64,000 bases of DNA, taken from the NCBI RefSeq assembly GCF_965363235.1, contig NC_134851.1, positions 38,468,321 through 38,532,320 of the forward strand, written 5' to 3'. The notes under the pieces are model-generated. The model made no database searches and was not told the DNA's origin. It saw nothing but the letters and a program-made list of their open reading frames with translations. Source of the stretch: Mytilus galloprovincialis (taxonomy: Eukaryota; Mollusca; Bivalvia; Mytilida; Mytilidae). A program made the position numbers and the translations under genes. Shown here piece after piece: positions 9,801 through 20,500 of this stretch (its first letter is position 1; each line of letters begins with the position of its first letter).

Positions 9801-11584
9801 CACCATAAATTATGCTATATCTAAAATATGTTATAGATCACTTTTGCTTATGGTTAAGATAATGTGAATTTTTAAAATGTTAACATTATTCAGAAAAATA
9901 AATGTTAAAGCATTGTCTGAATAAAAAAGCCAGAGAGTAAAAAATCATAAAAAAAAGTCCAGAAAAGATCATTGTGTGATTTTCAATAAGGGTACTTTAG
10001 AAAAAATCTAAATTACCTAACTGTTTTACTACTCTTGCATAAATCAAACTGTTTGGCACTAGGTTCTTCAATTCTGGGAAATGCAAACCATACCATTCTG
10101 TGCACTTCAGTATACAGTCATCCAATTCTTTCTCTACAGCTTCTAATAGATCTGAAATCATATCAACCATGAATTTAAATTCTAAATAAAAGTTGGAACA
10201 ATTACAATTTGTTTGTTCAATGGTATACATTCCTAAAAGTTATTCTACTTGCATTTGTCATACCAGTGAAGAATATCATGGATGAAAGACACAGCGATCC
10301 TATATTCTAGATTCCACCATCTGTGGTGGCAACATTAAGGTTAAGTCTATTATTTAATTTTGTTTTTTATACCATTATTCTGTTAAACCTTCCTTGAATT
10401 TTTGGAAAATTTACCAAGAGCTTTTTAAATTTAATCTTCATGATTGAAAGATGTTTCTATAGCAAAATTTGAAAATTTCTTTTTTTCTTTTTTTCATTTT
10501 TTCATATTTATTTTATGAATCGAGTGGATTTTTATTCCAGTTAAATACAGTCAACAGTTAAAATTCAAAGACACAATTAAATTTCATGTTTCTCAAAAGA
10601 TTTCCTGATAAATGAACTTTTTTGGCAGTATATACACTTTTACACTGACCGTGAGCAGCATTTGGAAATAAATATGCAGTGTTCTGCGGAACAAATGTTT
10701 TAAAAGATCTCTATACAATTTACATACTTAATTCTTATAAAACACTTTAACATGTTAAACAAACCTGGTGACTTGAAAAGTAACAAATCCTTAAACTGTG
10801 GAAAAATTCTAAGGCACTCTTCCAAACTCTTTCTCCCTAATTGATATATCATGTTAGACTGCTGTTCGTCAATAAACCATCCATAATACAGTGGCGTTAC
10901 ATCTTCAAAACTTCGTAATTTTTGTCTAATAATATCTGCAGTTACCCCATGGCTATTGAGTTCGGCTAACTTGTCAGCATCCTTACTCCATGGTGTCCTT
11001 GGTTGTACTAGGACAACGGGATAATTATTTGTGAAGGCCAGTGCCAAGTAACTTGACATTTCCCAACGTTTAACATTTGTATTATCGATGACAACAACTG
11101 GTACCCCATTTAAACATGCTTTTTTGGCTTTCTCACCACATTTTTCATGTGCAATTGATAAATTAGATTTGTCAAATCGATATTCACCATTTTTCATAAA
11201 ATACTGATCAGCAGAACATATTTGACTATCCCTATACATACTACCAATCAATTTTACTAGTGTCGATTTTCCTGAACCAGAAACTCCCCTCATTATAAAC
11301 ATAGTTTTAGAGTGCTTAATGTGTGAAATAGTCGGCTCATCACACAGAAATGGAAAGTTCACAGTTTTGTCATTTCTATCCACACTAAAATCTGGTGGCC
11401 TCCCTTCCACTTCCACACTTACTGCTTTTATCACCATTTCCTCCACAATTTCTTTCCTTCCATCTAATTCATCATCAACCTTGACAAGTTTGCCATGTTT
11501 GATTTGTTTTAAATGCTGTTTAGGTCGTATCCATTTTAGTACTGTCTGAACAATAATATAGAGCTCATGGAATAAAACAATCAT
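3759..11584 (-). CDS. CNP: CNPase-like protein: P-loop kinase-like domain plus 2H phosphoesterase domain
   Basis: CNPase hydrolyses 2',3'-cyclic phosphates at the 2H domain, and its N-terminal half is a polynucleotide-kinase-like P-loop domain. The main exon is 11625-10765. Its ATG at 11584 follows a TTTTTGCAG acceptor, so an untranslated or further coding 5' exon probably exists. The terminal exon is 4336-3759. Spliced directly they give 465 residues; human CNP has about 420. Visible motifs are Walker A GVSGSGKST (100-108), SAD (124-126), DNTN (167-170), the first 2H motif HCT (293-295), the second HVT (384-386), and YTGFYG near the end. Residues 1-19 are hydrophobic or amphipathic and may anchor the protein. 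The vertebrate C-terminal CaaX box is absent; the tail is NNSPRK. Three NOP58-like exons sit in the intron between the domains and are described separately. Confidence 0.88.
4952..5105. repeat. Palindromic element, about 150 bp
   Basis: The left arm contains AGAAATGACTATAATATTTT and, further in, GTGGTGCACACT. The right arm carries their reverse complements, AGTGTGCACCAAA and AATATTACAGTCATTCCT. The centre holds CCCGCTACGCGC. It is a hairpin-forming MITE-like unit within the CNPase intron. Confidence 0.85.
5177..7295. mobile_element. TTAA-type MITE, family A (copy 1), split by an insertion
   Basis: The ends are TTAAGGTGGTACC and GGTACCACCTTAA, as in the copies at 21178-21458, 34655-34933 and 53552-54454. 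Uninterrupted copies are about 280 bp. Here the two halves are separated by a 1.8 kb insertion at 5374-7198. There is no transposase. TTAA at both ends fits piggyBac-type mobilisation. Confidence 0.88.
5374..7198. mobile_element. 1.8 kb retroelement-like insertion with a 13 bp target duplication
   Basis: The insertion splits a family A MITE. The 13 bp ATTTTTGTTAAAG lies on both sides (5361-5373 and 7199-7211), as expected from a retrotransposition-type target duplication. Its left end contains CGACATGTTTCGCC and GATAGTCATCATCAGG, which read in reverse as CTGATGA..GAAA, the pattern found near ends of some Penelope-like and ribozyme-bearing retroelements. There is no long open frame. The interior holds about a dozen GTCCAAC or GTTGGAC-type motifs in both orientations (for example near 5985, 6158, 6201, 6424, 6648 and 6990). 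Confidence 0.65.
7514..10151 (-). CDS. NOP58-like three-exon cassette inside the CNPase gene
   Basis: Three minus-strand exons, 10151-10017, 8804-8659 and 7640-7514, each have an AG acceptor and a GT donor (TTAG/GTAATT, TCAG/GTTAGT, GCAG/GTAAAA). They total 408 bases (136 codons) without stops. They match the NOP58/NOP56 family in order: EWYGLHFPEL, then HRKNAN and SMGKDISDEDL, then LTDFKDNLEEF and IGPLLISHA. This is the NOSIC/coiled-coil region and the start of the Nop domain. The later Nop motif, GAEKALFRAL in NOP58, is absent, and I find neither NOP58 start nor end nearby. The cassette enters and leaves in phase 1, the phase of both flanking CNPase exons, so it can be included or skipped without changing frame. 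Included, it makes residues 274-409 of a 601-residue chimera. A non-functional captured fragment remains possible. Confidence 0.8.
8571..8700. repeat. Short duplication at the edge of the second NOP58-like exon
   Basis: The block containing ACCTGAACACATAA occurs twice, near 8581 and 8658. The second copy is the genuine exon end and donor of the 8804-8659 exon. The first looks like a duplicated donor region about 75 bases into the following intron. It could give a decoy or alternative 5' splice site. Confidence 0.6.
9366..9545. repeat. Dispersed repeat family R (copy 1)
   Basis: It has repeated phrases such as GGATTTCGGGATTGACCC and GGACCTCGGGATTTC, ending in GATCAGGACCCC. Two more copies lie at 13433-13640 and, inverted, at 13746-13925. 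No coding sense is seen. Confidence 0.8.
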
Positions 11585-11839
11585 GGTACTGTCTTTGATG
11601 TTGTACAGTCTTGAATAAAACAAATCTGCAAAAATAAAAATGATGAATAATAAAAATAATAATGAAACAAAGTAAACATCCATATGAAGAACAACAATTA
11701 ACAAAAAGCTTTCTCTTCGAAATTTAACTCTACTTTTCAATTTATATGTTGTCTTTTTGTGCCCTATCTGATCTGTCATTGCCTGTGTGTTATCTGGTCA
11801 TGGTGTTTGTGCATCTGGTCTTGTTTTATGCACTCTCAT

Positions 11840-11841
<2 letters not shown>

Positions 11842-11873
<32 letters not shown>

Positions 11874-11887
11874 ACTCGTCTAAACAT

Positions 11888-11961
<74 letters not shown>
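11842..11961. repeat. (AT)n microsatellites
   Basis: Two runs of alternating TA, about 30 and 70 bases long, are separated by a short unique stretch containing ACAACTCGTCTAAACATC. Confidence 0.97.
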
Positions 11962-11964
<3 letters not shown>

Positions 11965-12179
11965 TTTTTTAAAGATTTTTATATAATCTGTATCCTATGT
12001 TTATATTGATCAGTATTATGTATCAGATGGGTTCAAAATCATTGCTGATCAACTTATTTTCCAAAGGCTATGCTCCATGGACATGTTGTAAATATAAGTT
12101 ATGTACATTTGTATGTAAGCGGTTCCTAGCCTACATTCTTGAAGGATTGTTATGAAATTTATATCAAAAGATCATAATG

Positions 12180-12290
12180 ACAAAATTCAGAATGGAAAAT
12201 CGGAAATGGGGAATATGTCAAAAAGATAACAACCTGACAAAAGTGCAGATAACAGCCAAAGGCCACTATGAGCACGGTCTTGGTAAATCT
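12180..12290. repeat. Dispersed repeat fragment (family D type)
   Basis: It contains GAAATGGGGAATATGTCAAA followed by ACAACCTGAC and GCCACTATGAGCACGG, a fragment of the repeat seen more fully at 44180-44540. Confidence 0.6.
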
Positions 12291-13160
12291 TATAAATCAT
12301 AGCTCAGATCAATTATTTTTTTCAAGAATTATGTCCCTTGGAAAAGTGAATTTTATAGTAGTGCTCAAGTAAGCCTGTATAAACCCATACCACATCTACA
12401 ACTGTACAGAGTCAGGTTATCTGGAAGTTATTATTTTAATCTCCTTTGTCATGTTTGTTCGTACATAAGAGAAGTTTGGTTTTGGTGGTTCCGGTGTGGT
12501 TTTGTTGTTCCATCAAATATTTTTAGTAATTCCTTTTCAGATGTAATATTCTGCATCTACTGACCTTGCGAAGGGATGTATAGCACTTCCATCCTTCCAT
12601 CATCTTCTGTATTAATATACAAAACTTTTAACCCTTATTCATGTATGTTGTGTGTGTGTTGTCAAGCCATGTGCATTTGATTCAAAATTCTGCAAATGTT
12701 ATGTTATAATGGTACAAAAATTTAACTTTAGTACTAAAGTCCTTTTACAATATATATATATTGGAGTTGAAACAAAAAAGTAATATATCATGAACATGAT
12801 GTATGTGGTCACTTCAATGGAATAAAGGGCATTAAATAACTGTAACAAACAGATCAGCTCATAATCAGCAGCATCCTCACAGAGATGGAATTAATTTACA
12901 TGCTGATGCAAAACTTTAAGAAGCTCAAATTTTTGCAGGGGAGGTAATTTAGGGTCATTGGATTTTCCAATAAAATATATCCTATCAATGACATGTACAT
13001 AATATATAGTTTTATCTTTTTAAATTTTAAATGCCCAATAGTCCTTTTCACAATTTCATCAGGATTAAACTACATTTTATAAGTCAGGCAATTTGTTAGA
13101 CCCAAAATAGGACAAAATAAGGGTGTAAATTATACTTGTGTAAACCTGTTATAAGCTAAT

Positions 13161-13273
13161 CCAAATAATTATGACGTCTGGCAAGGCTATTTTAATTTTT
13201 ATCTTGGACGCCTTCCTACTACGTCCCAGAAAAGAATAATAAAATAGCCTTGCCAGACGTTACAATTATTTGG
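13161..13273. repeat. Hairpin element with 35-45 bp arms
   Basis: The arm CCAAATAATT..ACGTCTGGCAAGGCTATTTTA is matched by TAAAATAGCCTTGCCAGACGT..AATTATTTGG. The loop contains TTGGACGCCTTCC. The ATAAGC found just outside both arms (about 13151 and 13281) may be a flanking duplication. Confidence 0.85.
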
Positions 13274-13432
13274 ACCAGTTATAAGCATGATAATTTATCT
13301 GCTTATAAGTGGGATGAGTTAGTAAAATGTTGGGTCAAGATGGTCAGAATCGATTTGACAATGGGAAAAATTGTCACAGTTTCGACATAACATTTTTTAG
13401 TTACTCTATAAGAAATTTAGAGCATGCTATTA

Positions 13433-13625
13433 TGAGGGGGAGGGACCTTTATCTGGACTCTTAGATCTGTTGTTTGTAAGCTCGGGATTTTGGGATTGAC
13501 CCTTTCAGGATCCGAGAATTCTTTTTTTCGAAATTTGGGATGTCTGCATTTAAATTTAATAAAATTCGGGACCTAGGGATTTTGTGTTTTTAAGCCCGGT
13601 GATTTCTGGATCAGGACCACTTCTT

Positions 13626-13640
<15 letters not shown>
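13433..13640. repeat. Dispersed repeat family R (copy 2)
   Basis: Same order of phrases as 9366-9545: GCTCGGGATTTTGGGATTGA, then a GGACCTAGGGATT block, then GGATCAGGACCAC. It ends against a poly-C run. Confidence 0.8.

Positions 13641-13658
<18 letters not shown>
13627..13658. repeat. Poly-C run of about 32 bases
   Basis: An uninterrupted run of C lies between two oppositely oriented R repeats. Its length is likely variable or uncertain in the assembly. Confidence 0.95.
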
Positions 13659-13745
13659 TTAACATGGCTAAGAAATTTTAAAATGTAAATTCAAATCAGG
13701 TTAGATTAAGACAAACATATAAACACTGTGTATATATATATATAT

Positions 13746-13925
13746 CTATGGGGAGGGTAGCAGGGGTCCTGATCCCGAAATCCCGGGCTTAAATACTAGA
13801 AATCCCAAGTCCCGATATTAAATAAATTTAAATCCTAAAAAGAAAAAAAAGAAAAAAAAAGTCTGGAAATCCAGAGCTTAAAAACATTTGATCTCAGAGT
13901 CCCAATAAAGGTCCTATCCCCCCTC
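13746..13925. repeat. Dispersed repeat family R (copy 3, inverted)
   Basis: This is the reverse complement of the R family: GGGGTCCTGATCCCGAAATC, then AAGTCCCGATATTAAAT, then CAATAAAGGTCCTATCCCC. With copy 2 it forms an inverted pair around poly-C and a short TA run. Confidence 0.8.
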
Positions 13926-14523
13926 GTATATATAAAATCTATGACTATGATATGGTTCATTCAGTTTTTACGGCACATAGTCATCAATATTATGATGGAG
14001 TGCAGAAATTAAAAGAAGAAGCACTTCCTTTATACTAGTATCTAAAATAACAATTAAAATAATTATAAATTCCAGCTTAATGTTTGTGCCATCTTTTTAT
14101 GTTTTTTTAAATTTATTACCTTGCTTTGTCTTTCTATTCTATTATAATAGTCAATATATTTTCTTTTATTCTGTATTACAGCATGTGCGTGTTGTGACAA
14201 CACAATTCTAGGTTCTATTTTCACTTTGAGAAAATGATGTACACCACAGGAATAAAGTCATAAATAATATAGTAAAAATTCAATAAAATAAAATAAAATC
14301 TATCCTATTCAAAAATGTAGTATTTTTAGTTATATGTTAAAATATTAGCGAATTTATATTTGTTTAAATATTTAAATGGATAGATTGTTTTTCAAGGTGA
14401 ACATCACAATTAAAGATGTCTGCGTCCATAACATTTTACAACTTTGAGAAACAAATGCTTAAATTTCTGATGAAACAGCTCTGTATTTACATATGACGTT
14501 CTTCAGAAATACAATTCTCGAAA

Positions 14524-17500
14524 ATGATTCCCTACAAAGACGAGGAAATTGTGCAATTGAGAAATAATAACACCGAATTAAAACAAATTCCGAAAATAGA
14601 AGAGAAACAAACTTATCATGACTTTTTCTTGAACTATTTGCTCCCAAATTATCCTTGCATCTTATCATCAGACTTCACTAAACACTGGCAAAGTAGAAAA
14701 GAATGGTGCCTATCAGATGGAAGCCCAGATTTCGAATTTCTTCAAGTTAGATTTGGTAAAATTTAATTTAATCTAATTTTGTTTGATGAGCTGTTTAAGC
14801 CACAGGTATCAGGTCCATTTGCACCCAATACACTTTCACTCCCTACACGTTTGCACCTGGTACATTCGCCCCCTAGGTCTGTTCTCACCCAACAGGTTCG
14901 CACCGAATTCTGAATCAAATTCTAGTCAATCTTCTTAAAATAAGTTCTCATCACTTGCTCCTCGATTTTTTATCAGTCGCCGTGTGAGATATAAAAAGTC
15001 GAGGAGCAAGTGATTAGAACTTTTTTTAATAAGATTGAATTCCAGTTAAATCATGATTGTTGTTTAAAATTGCTTTGATGTAAATACTGCATGCATTTAG
15101 CTTGGTATGAGTAAAACATTGAAGATTTCAAATGAAAAACGCAATTTAAGATTTAATTATAAATTTTAACAGCTTGGCCCCTTTGATCTGAAACAACATG
15201 AACAATGAACCAAAAAATTAAAGCAATACACTAACCAAAACATGATTATGATTTATTCAACACAAAGAAAAAACGTTGACAGAATCTCACTTTATTTAGA
15301 AACAATGTTTAGTATTTTTAAGAATACATGTACTCTATTCAAAACGTTACATTATTAAGATTAATTTAACACAAAAAAAACGTTGTCTCACTTTATTTAG
15401 AGACAATGACAAAAAATATACTTATATAAGTTATGGGATTACACTTGCCAAAACTTGATTACAATGTTATTAAACACAAAACCAATTAAAACTAGGCACG
15501 AACGTGTAGGGTGCGAACAGACTTTGGGTGCGAACGTGTAGGGTGCAAAAGTGAAAGGGAGCGAACGTGAATGGGTGTGAACGGACCTGGATTCCAAGCC
15601 ACAGGCACTTGTTTCTATCTAATTGTCTTTCTAATTTTAATGCCAAATTATAGTTTTGACCCTAATTTCACAATCCACTGAGCATACGTGTATAAAATTA
15701 TACTTTCCCGCTTCAGCATGTTTAGGTTAAAGTTATTGGTCAAATATTTCATCTTACACAAACCCCGTTCTCTAACTTAATTTGATCCTATCTTTTTTGA
15801 AAAGACAATCCATCTTTCTTATTGAAATTGTCAGAGAAAATCTTCTGAGACTTCTACAATGAAAATGAATGTGAAAAAGTTGTGTAGGATGAGTGTTTAT
15901 CTGGGTAACTTATCTTGATGAATGTCAAGTTGAGTTAATTAGTTAAATAAGACAGTTATTGGAACCTCTTTTATTCATTGAAACATGTGAAATAAGTGTC
16001 AACTCAACATTTTTATGCCGCACCTAAGATAGTAGAGGGGCATTATGTTTTCTGGTCTGTGTGTCCATTCGTCCGTCCCTCCGTCCGTCTGTCCTTCCGT
16101 CTGTCCGTTCAGGTTAAAGTTTTTGGTCAAGGTAGTTTTTGATCAAGTTGACATCCAATTAACTTGAAACTTAGTACATACATGTATGTTCCCTATGATA
16201 AGATATTTCTAATGTTAATGCCAAATTAGAGTTTTGACCCCAGTTTCATGGTCCACTGAACATAGAAAATGATAGTGCGAGTGGGGCATCCATGTACTAT
16301 GGACACATACTTGTTTGAAAGATTATATCAACCTACATTTTAACCATAGATCTCTGTAACTATCTATTGCCACTTTATTGAAAAGTAGATGTTTCACGAA
16401 TAAAAAAAAAACATTGCTGGGAATTTATTTGAAAAGGAAGCATTCTGAATATAATACTAAGACACAAAAAAGTTATATAAATAAAAATAAGAAGATGTGG
16501 TATGATTGCCAATGAGACGAAACTTAAAAAAAGACCAAATGACACAGAAATTAACAACTATAGGTCACTGCATATTAACAGTATTGATATTTTCATTCAT
16601 TGATATTCAATAAATATTTTCCAGGAAATGCATGTGTACCTGTTGCCAATTGTAAAGAGGAAAAATATGGTTCACATCCAAAGTCTGAGATGACAATACA
16701 TAACTTCATGTCTTACTGGGAGAAGTATAAACAAAGGGGTTACCCTGAGGACATGGATTGCTTGTATCTGAAAGATTTTCATTTTATCAGGTAAACACCT
16801 TTCAGTTACAAATTTTTTCTATTTATATCAGTAATCAAGCTATATACCGGTAGGTTTGAAAATACTTTCCTCATCATAATCTAATAGCTAATACTGATCA
16901 TTATAAAAATAAGGAGATGTGGTAAGATTGCTTAGTCATATATAAATGACAAATGAATGAGACAGTCTATATATCCACCAGAATAATTCAAAAGAAAGTT
17001 GAGATCTTTCCCTGTGAAGACAGTCTGCAGGGTTAGCCACTAGTCCGATGCCCCAGACTAGTAAAATTTCTTTCGGACTAGTGAGTTTTTGCAAAACTTT
17101 GTTTGGACAAATAAGAAAAATGTCTTAATATTGATCTTCGGACTAGTAGTTGAAAAAGTTTTTGGTGCAGACTGTGAAGGGAACTTAATGAATATTTCTT
17201 TTGCTATCAGAAATCTGCATACTTTTAATACATGATAATAGTTTAATTTGTGTCCATGTGTCCAGACACAAAATGCACACTAGCTAAATTTTGCCACTAA
17301 TGCAGTTCAAATGAGGTGGATAGAACCAATTATAGGTCACTGTAAGGCCTTCAATAATGAGAAAATCCCATACTGTATAGTGGGCTATAAAGGTCCCAAC
17401 ATGAAAAATATGAAAAAGATCAAACAAGGAAACTAAAGTCCTAAATTATAACATTATAATTCATTAAAAAACAAATATTAAAGACATAAACCAACACGAA

Positions 17501-20500
17501 CAACAACCCTTGAATTGGGACAGGTGAAACAGCACACCATCAAAACAAACTGAACAAATCAATCTTAATCTTGAAAGTTTTCCAGCACCGATTTTTATCT
17601 TTTTCAGAGAGTTTCCGGACTACAAAGCCTATGAAACTCCAGAATATTTTACCTCAGATTGGATGAATGAATACTGGGACAAGAGAAATGAGATTTGTGA
17701 TGATTATAGATTTGTCTATATGGGACCTAAAGGTTCTTGGTAAAATTTTATGCATATCAGTTTATGTTATTGCTTGATGGCTACCTAACTCTGATCAGAA
17801 AATATTTTATGAATTAGATTAACATGATTAATAATTAAAAATATGCAAAGATAGACATTTTAACTAATAGAAAAACTTTCTCATAAATAACCAATATTAT
17901 ATTGAAATGTGGAATGATAAATTGCCAGTAAAATAATTATATTATTAAATTTATGGACTTGAAATTGATTATCTGTAGAACATATATACATATAGAATAT
18001 TAGGTCAATGTCAGAAAAATTTTAACTTTTTTGTATGTGGCTGAGAAACAGTTTTGCTCCGAATACAAAAAAGTTTGTATTTTTATGACACTGACCTAAT
18101 CTAGTTTTTATACTGCAACTTTAATTAATTAGCCTTTTAAATCGTGACACAAATGTCAAGCTTATTTTAATCCCTTGATGAACAGCTGATTGAGGTTACT
18201 ATATTTAGAAAATAGACACAACTAGTTACAGTATAAACAGTGTTCAGTAGGAACAAAAACAAGCAGAAAACATAAAAATATGTTATTAAAAGAACCAGGA
18301 ATCAAAAAGTTCAACAGATGTTTTCAAAAGAAAAATTAAAAATTAAAAAAAATTGGTAAAATACAGAGGAAAAGTCAATCACAAAGAATAAAGAATGTTT
18401 AGAACTTTTATTAACATGATTAATATAAGGAGGAAATCAGAAAACTACAAGTTATTCCCCATAACCATTTCCAACTTTTATGTTATTTTATGTTATTGTC
18501 ATTGTTGAAATTCTTTTCATTAATATTTCTATGTGTATGATTTGTTTATATTTTATCTTACAGGACACCATTTCATGCTGATGTGCTCAGATCTTTTAGT
18601 TGGTCAGCCAATGTCTGCGGAAAGAAAAAGTGGATCTTTTTCCCTCCAGGTAAATTTTTTTAAGAACAATGTCCACATGCAAAAATATCATTCAGAATAA
18701 AAGATATAAAATGAAATTAAAAGCAACAACACTCTTAATCTTCTGAATATAACTGCAAAGTAACTATCATAACAATGATCTTCATATGTTTTGCCAGCAT
18801 ATGATTACCTGACTCTGGGTTGCGAGTTATGCATTGCTCAAAATAGTTATTTTTTAGTTGCTGTCTTTAGTGTTGTTTTTCCTATAACTTTGGTGAAAGT
18901 CAACTGGATATATTACATGATCATCATTTAAGGTATTTGTTATCAATATATAAAGGTTGAGCATGCATCAAAAATACTGCAATAAATTTTCAATTTAGAA
19001 TATTTCTTGCAATAGTTCTGACATGCAAACTTATTCAGTCAAAGAATTAGAAACAGAAGTTACTACACAACACATTTTAATACATGCCACATGTATTGCT
19101 ATGAAAACACCAGTTTGTTTAATTATTATTCTATACATTGTTCAGATTATTTATCAAGTCTTTTAATATCCTATTAAGTCTTGTACAGAAGTGATATTGT
19201 CTTACAAGATATATTTAGGATTGATATTGCAAGAATTATCTCCCTTTGTACAGAAAAATGGAATTAAAAAGACGTCATGTTATTTTCTTTCATTAAATTC
19301 CTGGACTTATAACAGACTGTTCATGCTGTTAAATAGTTGTTTCAAATCAAGCATACAATCAATGTCCTCTATTCAAATTCATACAAAAATGGTGAAGTGA
19401 CTAAAATCTATTCATAATGCTCCTTGTGATTTTTTGCCTGATGCATATCCTGATTTTGTGTCCTTTCTTTTCTATTGTGGTAAAATTCAAGGTGAAGAAG
19501 AATGTTTGAAAGATGTTCATGGACAACTTGTTTTTGATGTTAATTCTGAAGATTTGAAGAATCCTAAGAAATACCCCAAATTTACTGAACTCAAACACAG
19601 AATAGAAGTAACACAGTTACCAGGGGAGATAATATTTGTCCCAAGTGGTTGGCATCATCAAGTTTTCAATCTGGTAAGTTTATTGTTGTTGCCAACAACT
19701 GCTGTGGATTGATGTACTTTAAGAGTGTAGACCTTATTTCAGGGAGATTACTCTTTAAGTCATTGATGCGTTTGTAAGAGTCAACTTTCATCAATATTTT
19801 TTAAGCATTTATCTGAAACAGATTGGAAATAATCTATGTAACCTAGAAGCTTAGAATATATTTAGGAAAATGGTTGACAAAAACGTACTGATAATTTGAA
19901 AGAGTTATTTCCCTTAACTTAGGTCTACCTCCTTAAAATGCACCAATTTTTGGTGGATTGAGAAAAACTTTTCTTGGATATTTGATTTTTTTGGTTTTTC
20001 AAAAATCATACAACAAATTTTTAATTCTTCTCACATTTCAATTCGTGGTTTCCCTGTACTCATAAAATCTTGAAAGTTGGTATCCAACAAATAAATTAAT
20101 GAATCCACAGTACTGGCCCGAGAACACAGTTATTTCGTAGTGCATTTCTTTTAGACCATAAATTCAAATTAAAAAAATCACACCTGCTCTTTCTCAAAAA
20201 GATTTTTACAGTGTAGTGTACTACCAATGAGACAAATAATATCAAAATTATAGAAACTTCTACCAGCTCTAACTCAAAATATTGACAATTCTGTGTTAAG
20301 GGGGTGTAAAATTCAGTTTGACAGCTTCAGACGTGATAAAATTTGACCTTTTTGAACTGGACCAAGTCACTACTTAACATAAAGATTCAGCACTCAAATT
20401 TTTTCAACATGTAATTACATCCCCCTACTTAATATTTCATGCATTTAATATCAAGAAAAAAATTAGGAAAGTGTATTAAATAAAACATGCAAGTTATACA

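Larger units (their letters stand above)
11585..14523. other. Spacer between divergent CNPase-like and JMJD4 genes
   Basis: This holds the (AT)n tract, two R repeats, a poly-C run and a hairpin element, each listed separately. The start of the CNPase-like transcript and the promoters of both divergent genes must lie here. The acceptor at 11626-11627 implies an upstream CNPase exon that I could not place. Confidence 0.5.

Noticed and set aside
7514-10151. A free-standing NOP58 gene nested in the intron
   Set aside because: No start codon exon, no N-terminal domain, no GAEK block and no C-terminal tail are present; the phases fit the host gene instead.
11759-11986. Frame of alternating Ile and Tyr
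   Set aside because: It is only the (AT)n microsatellite.
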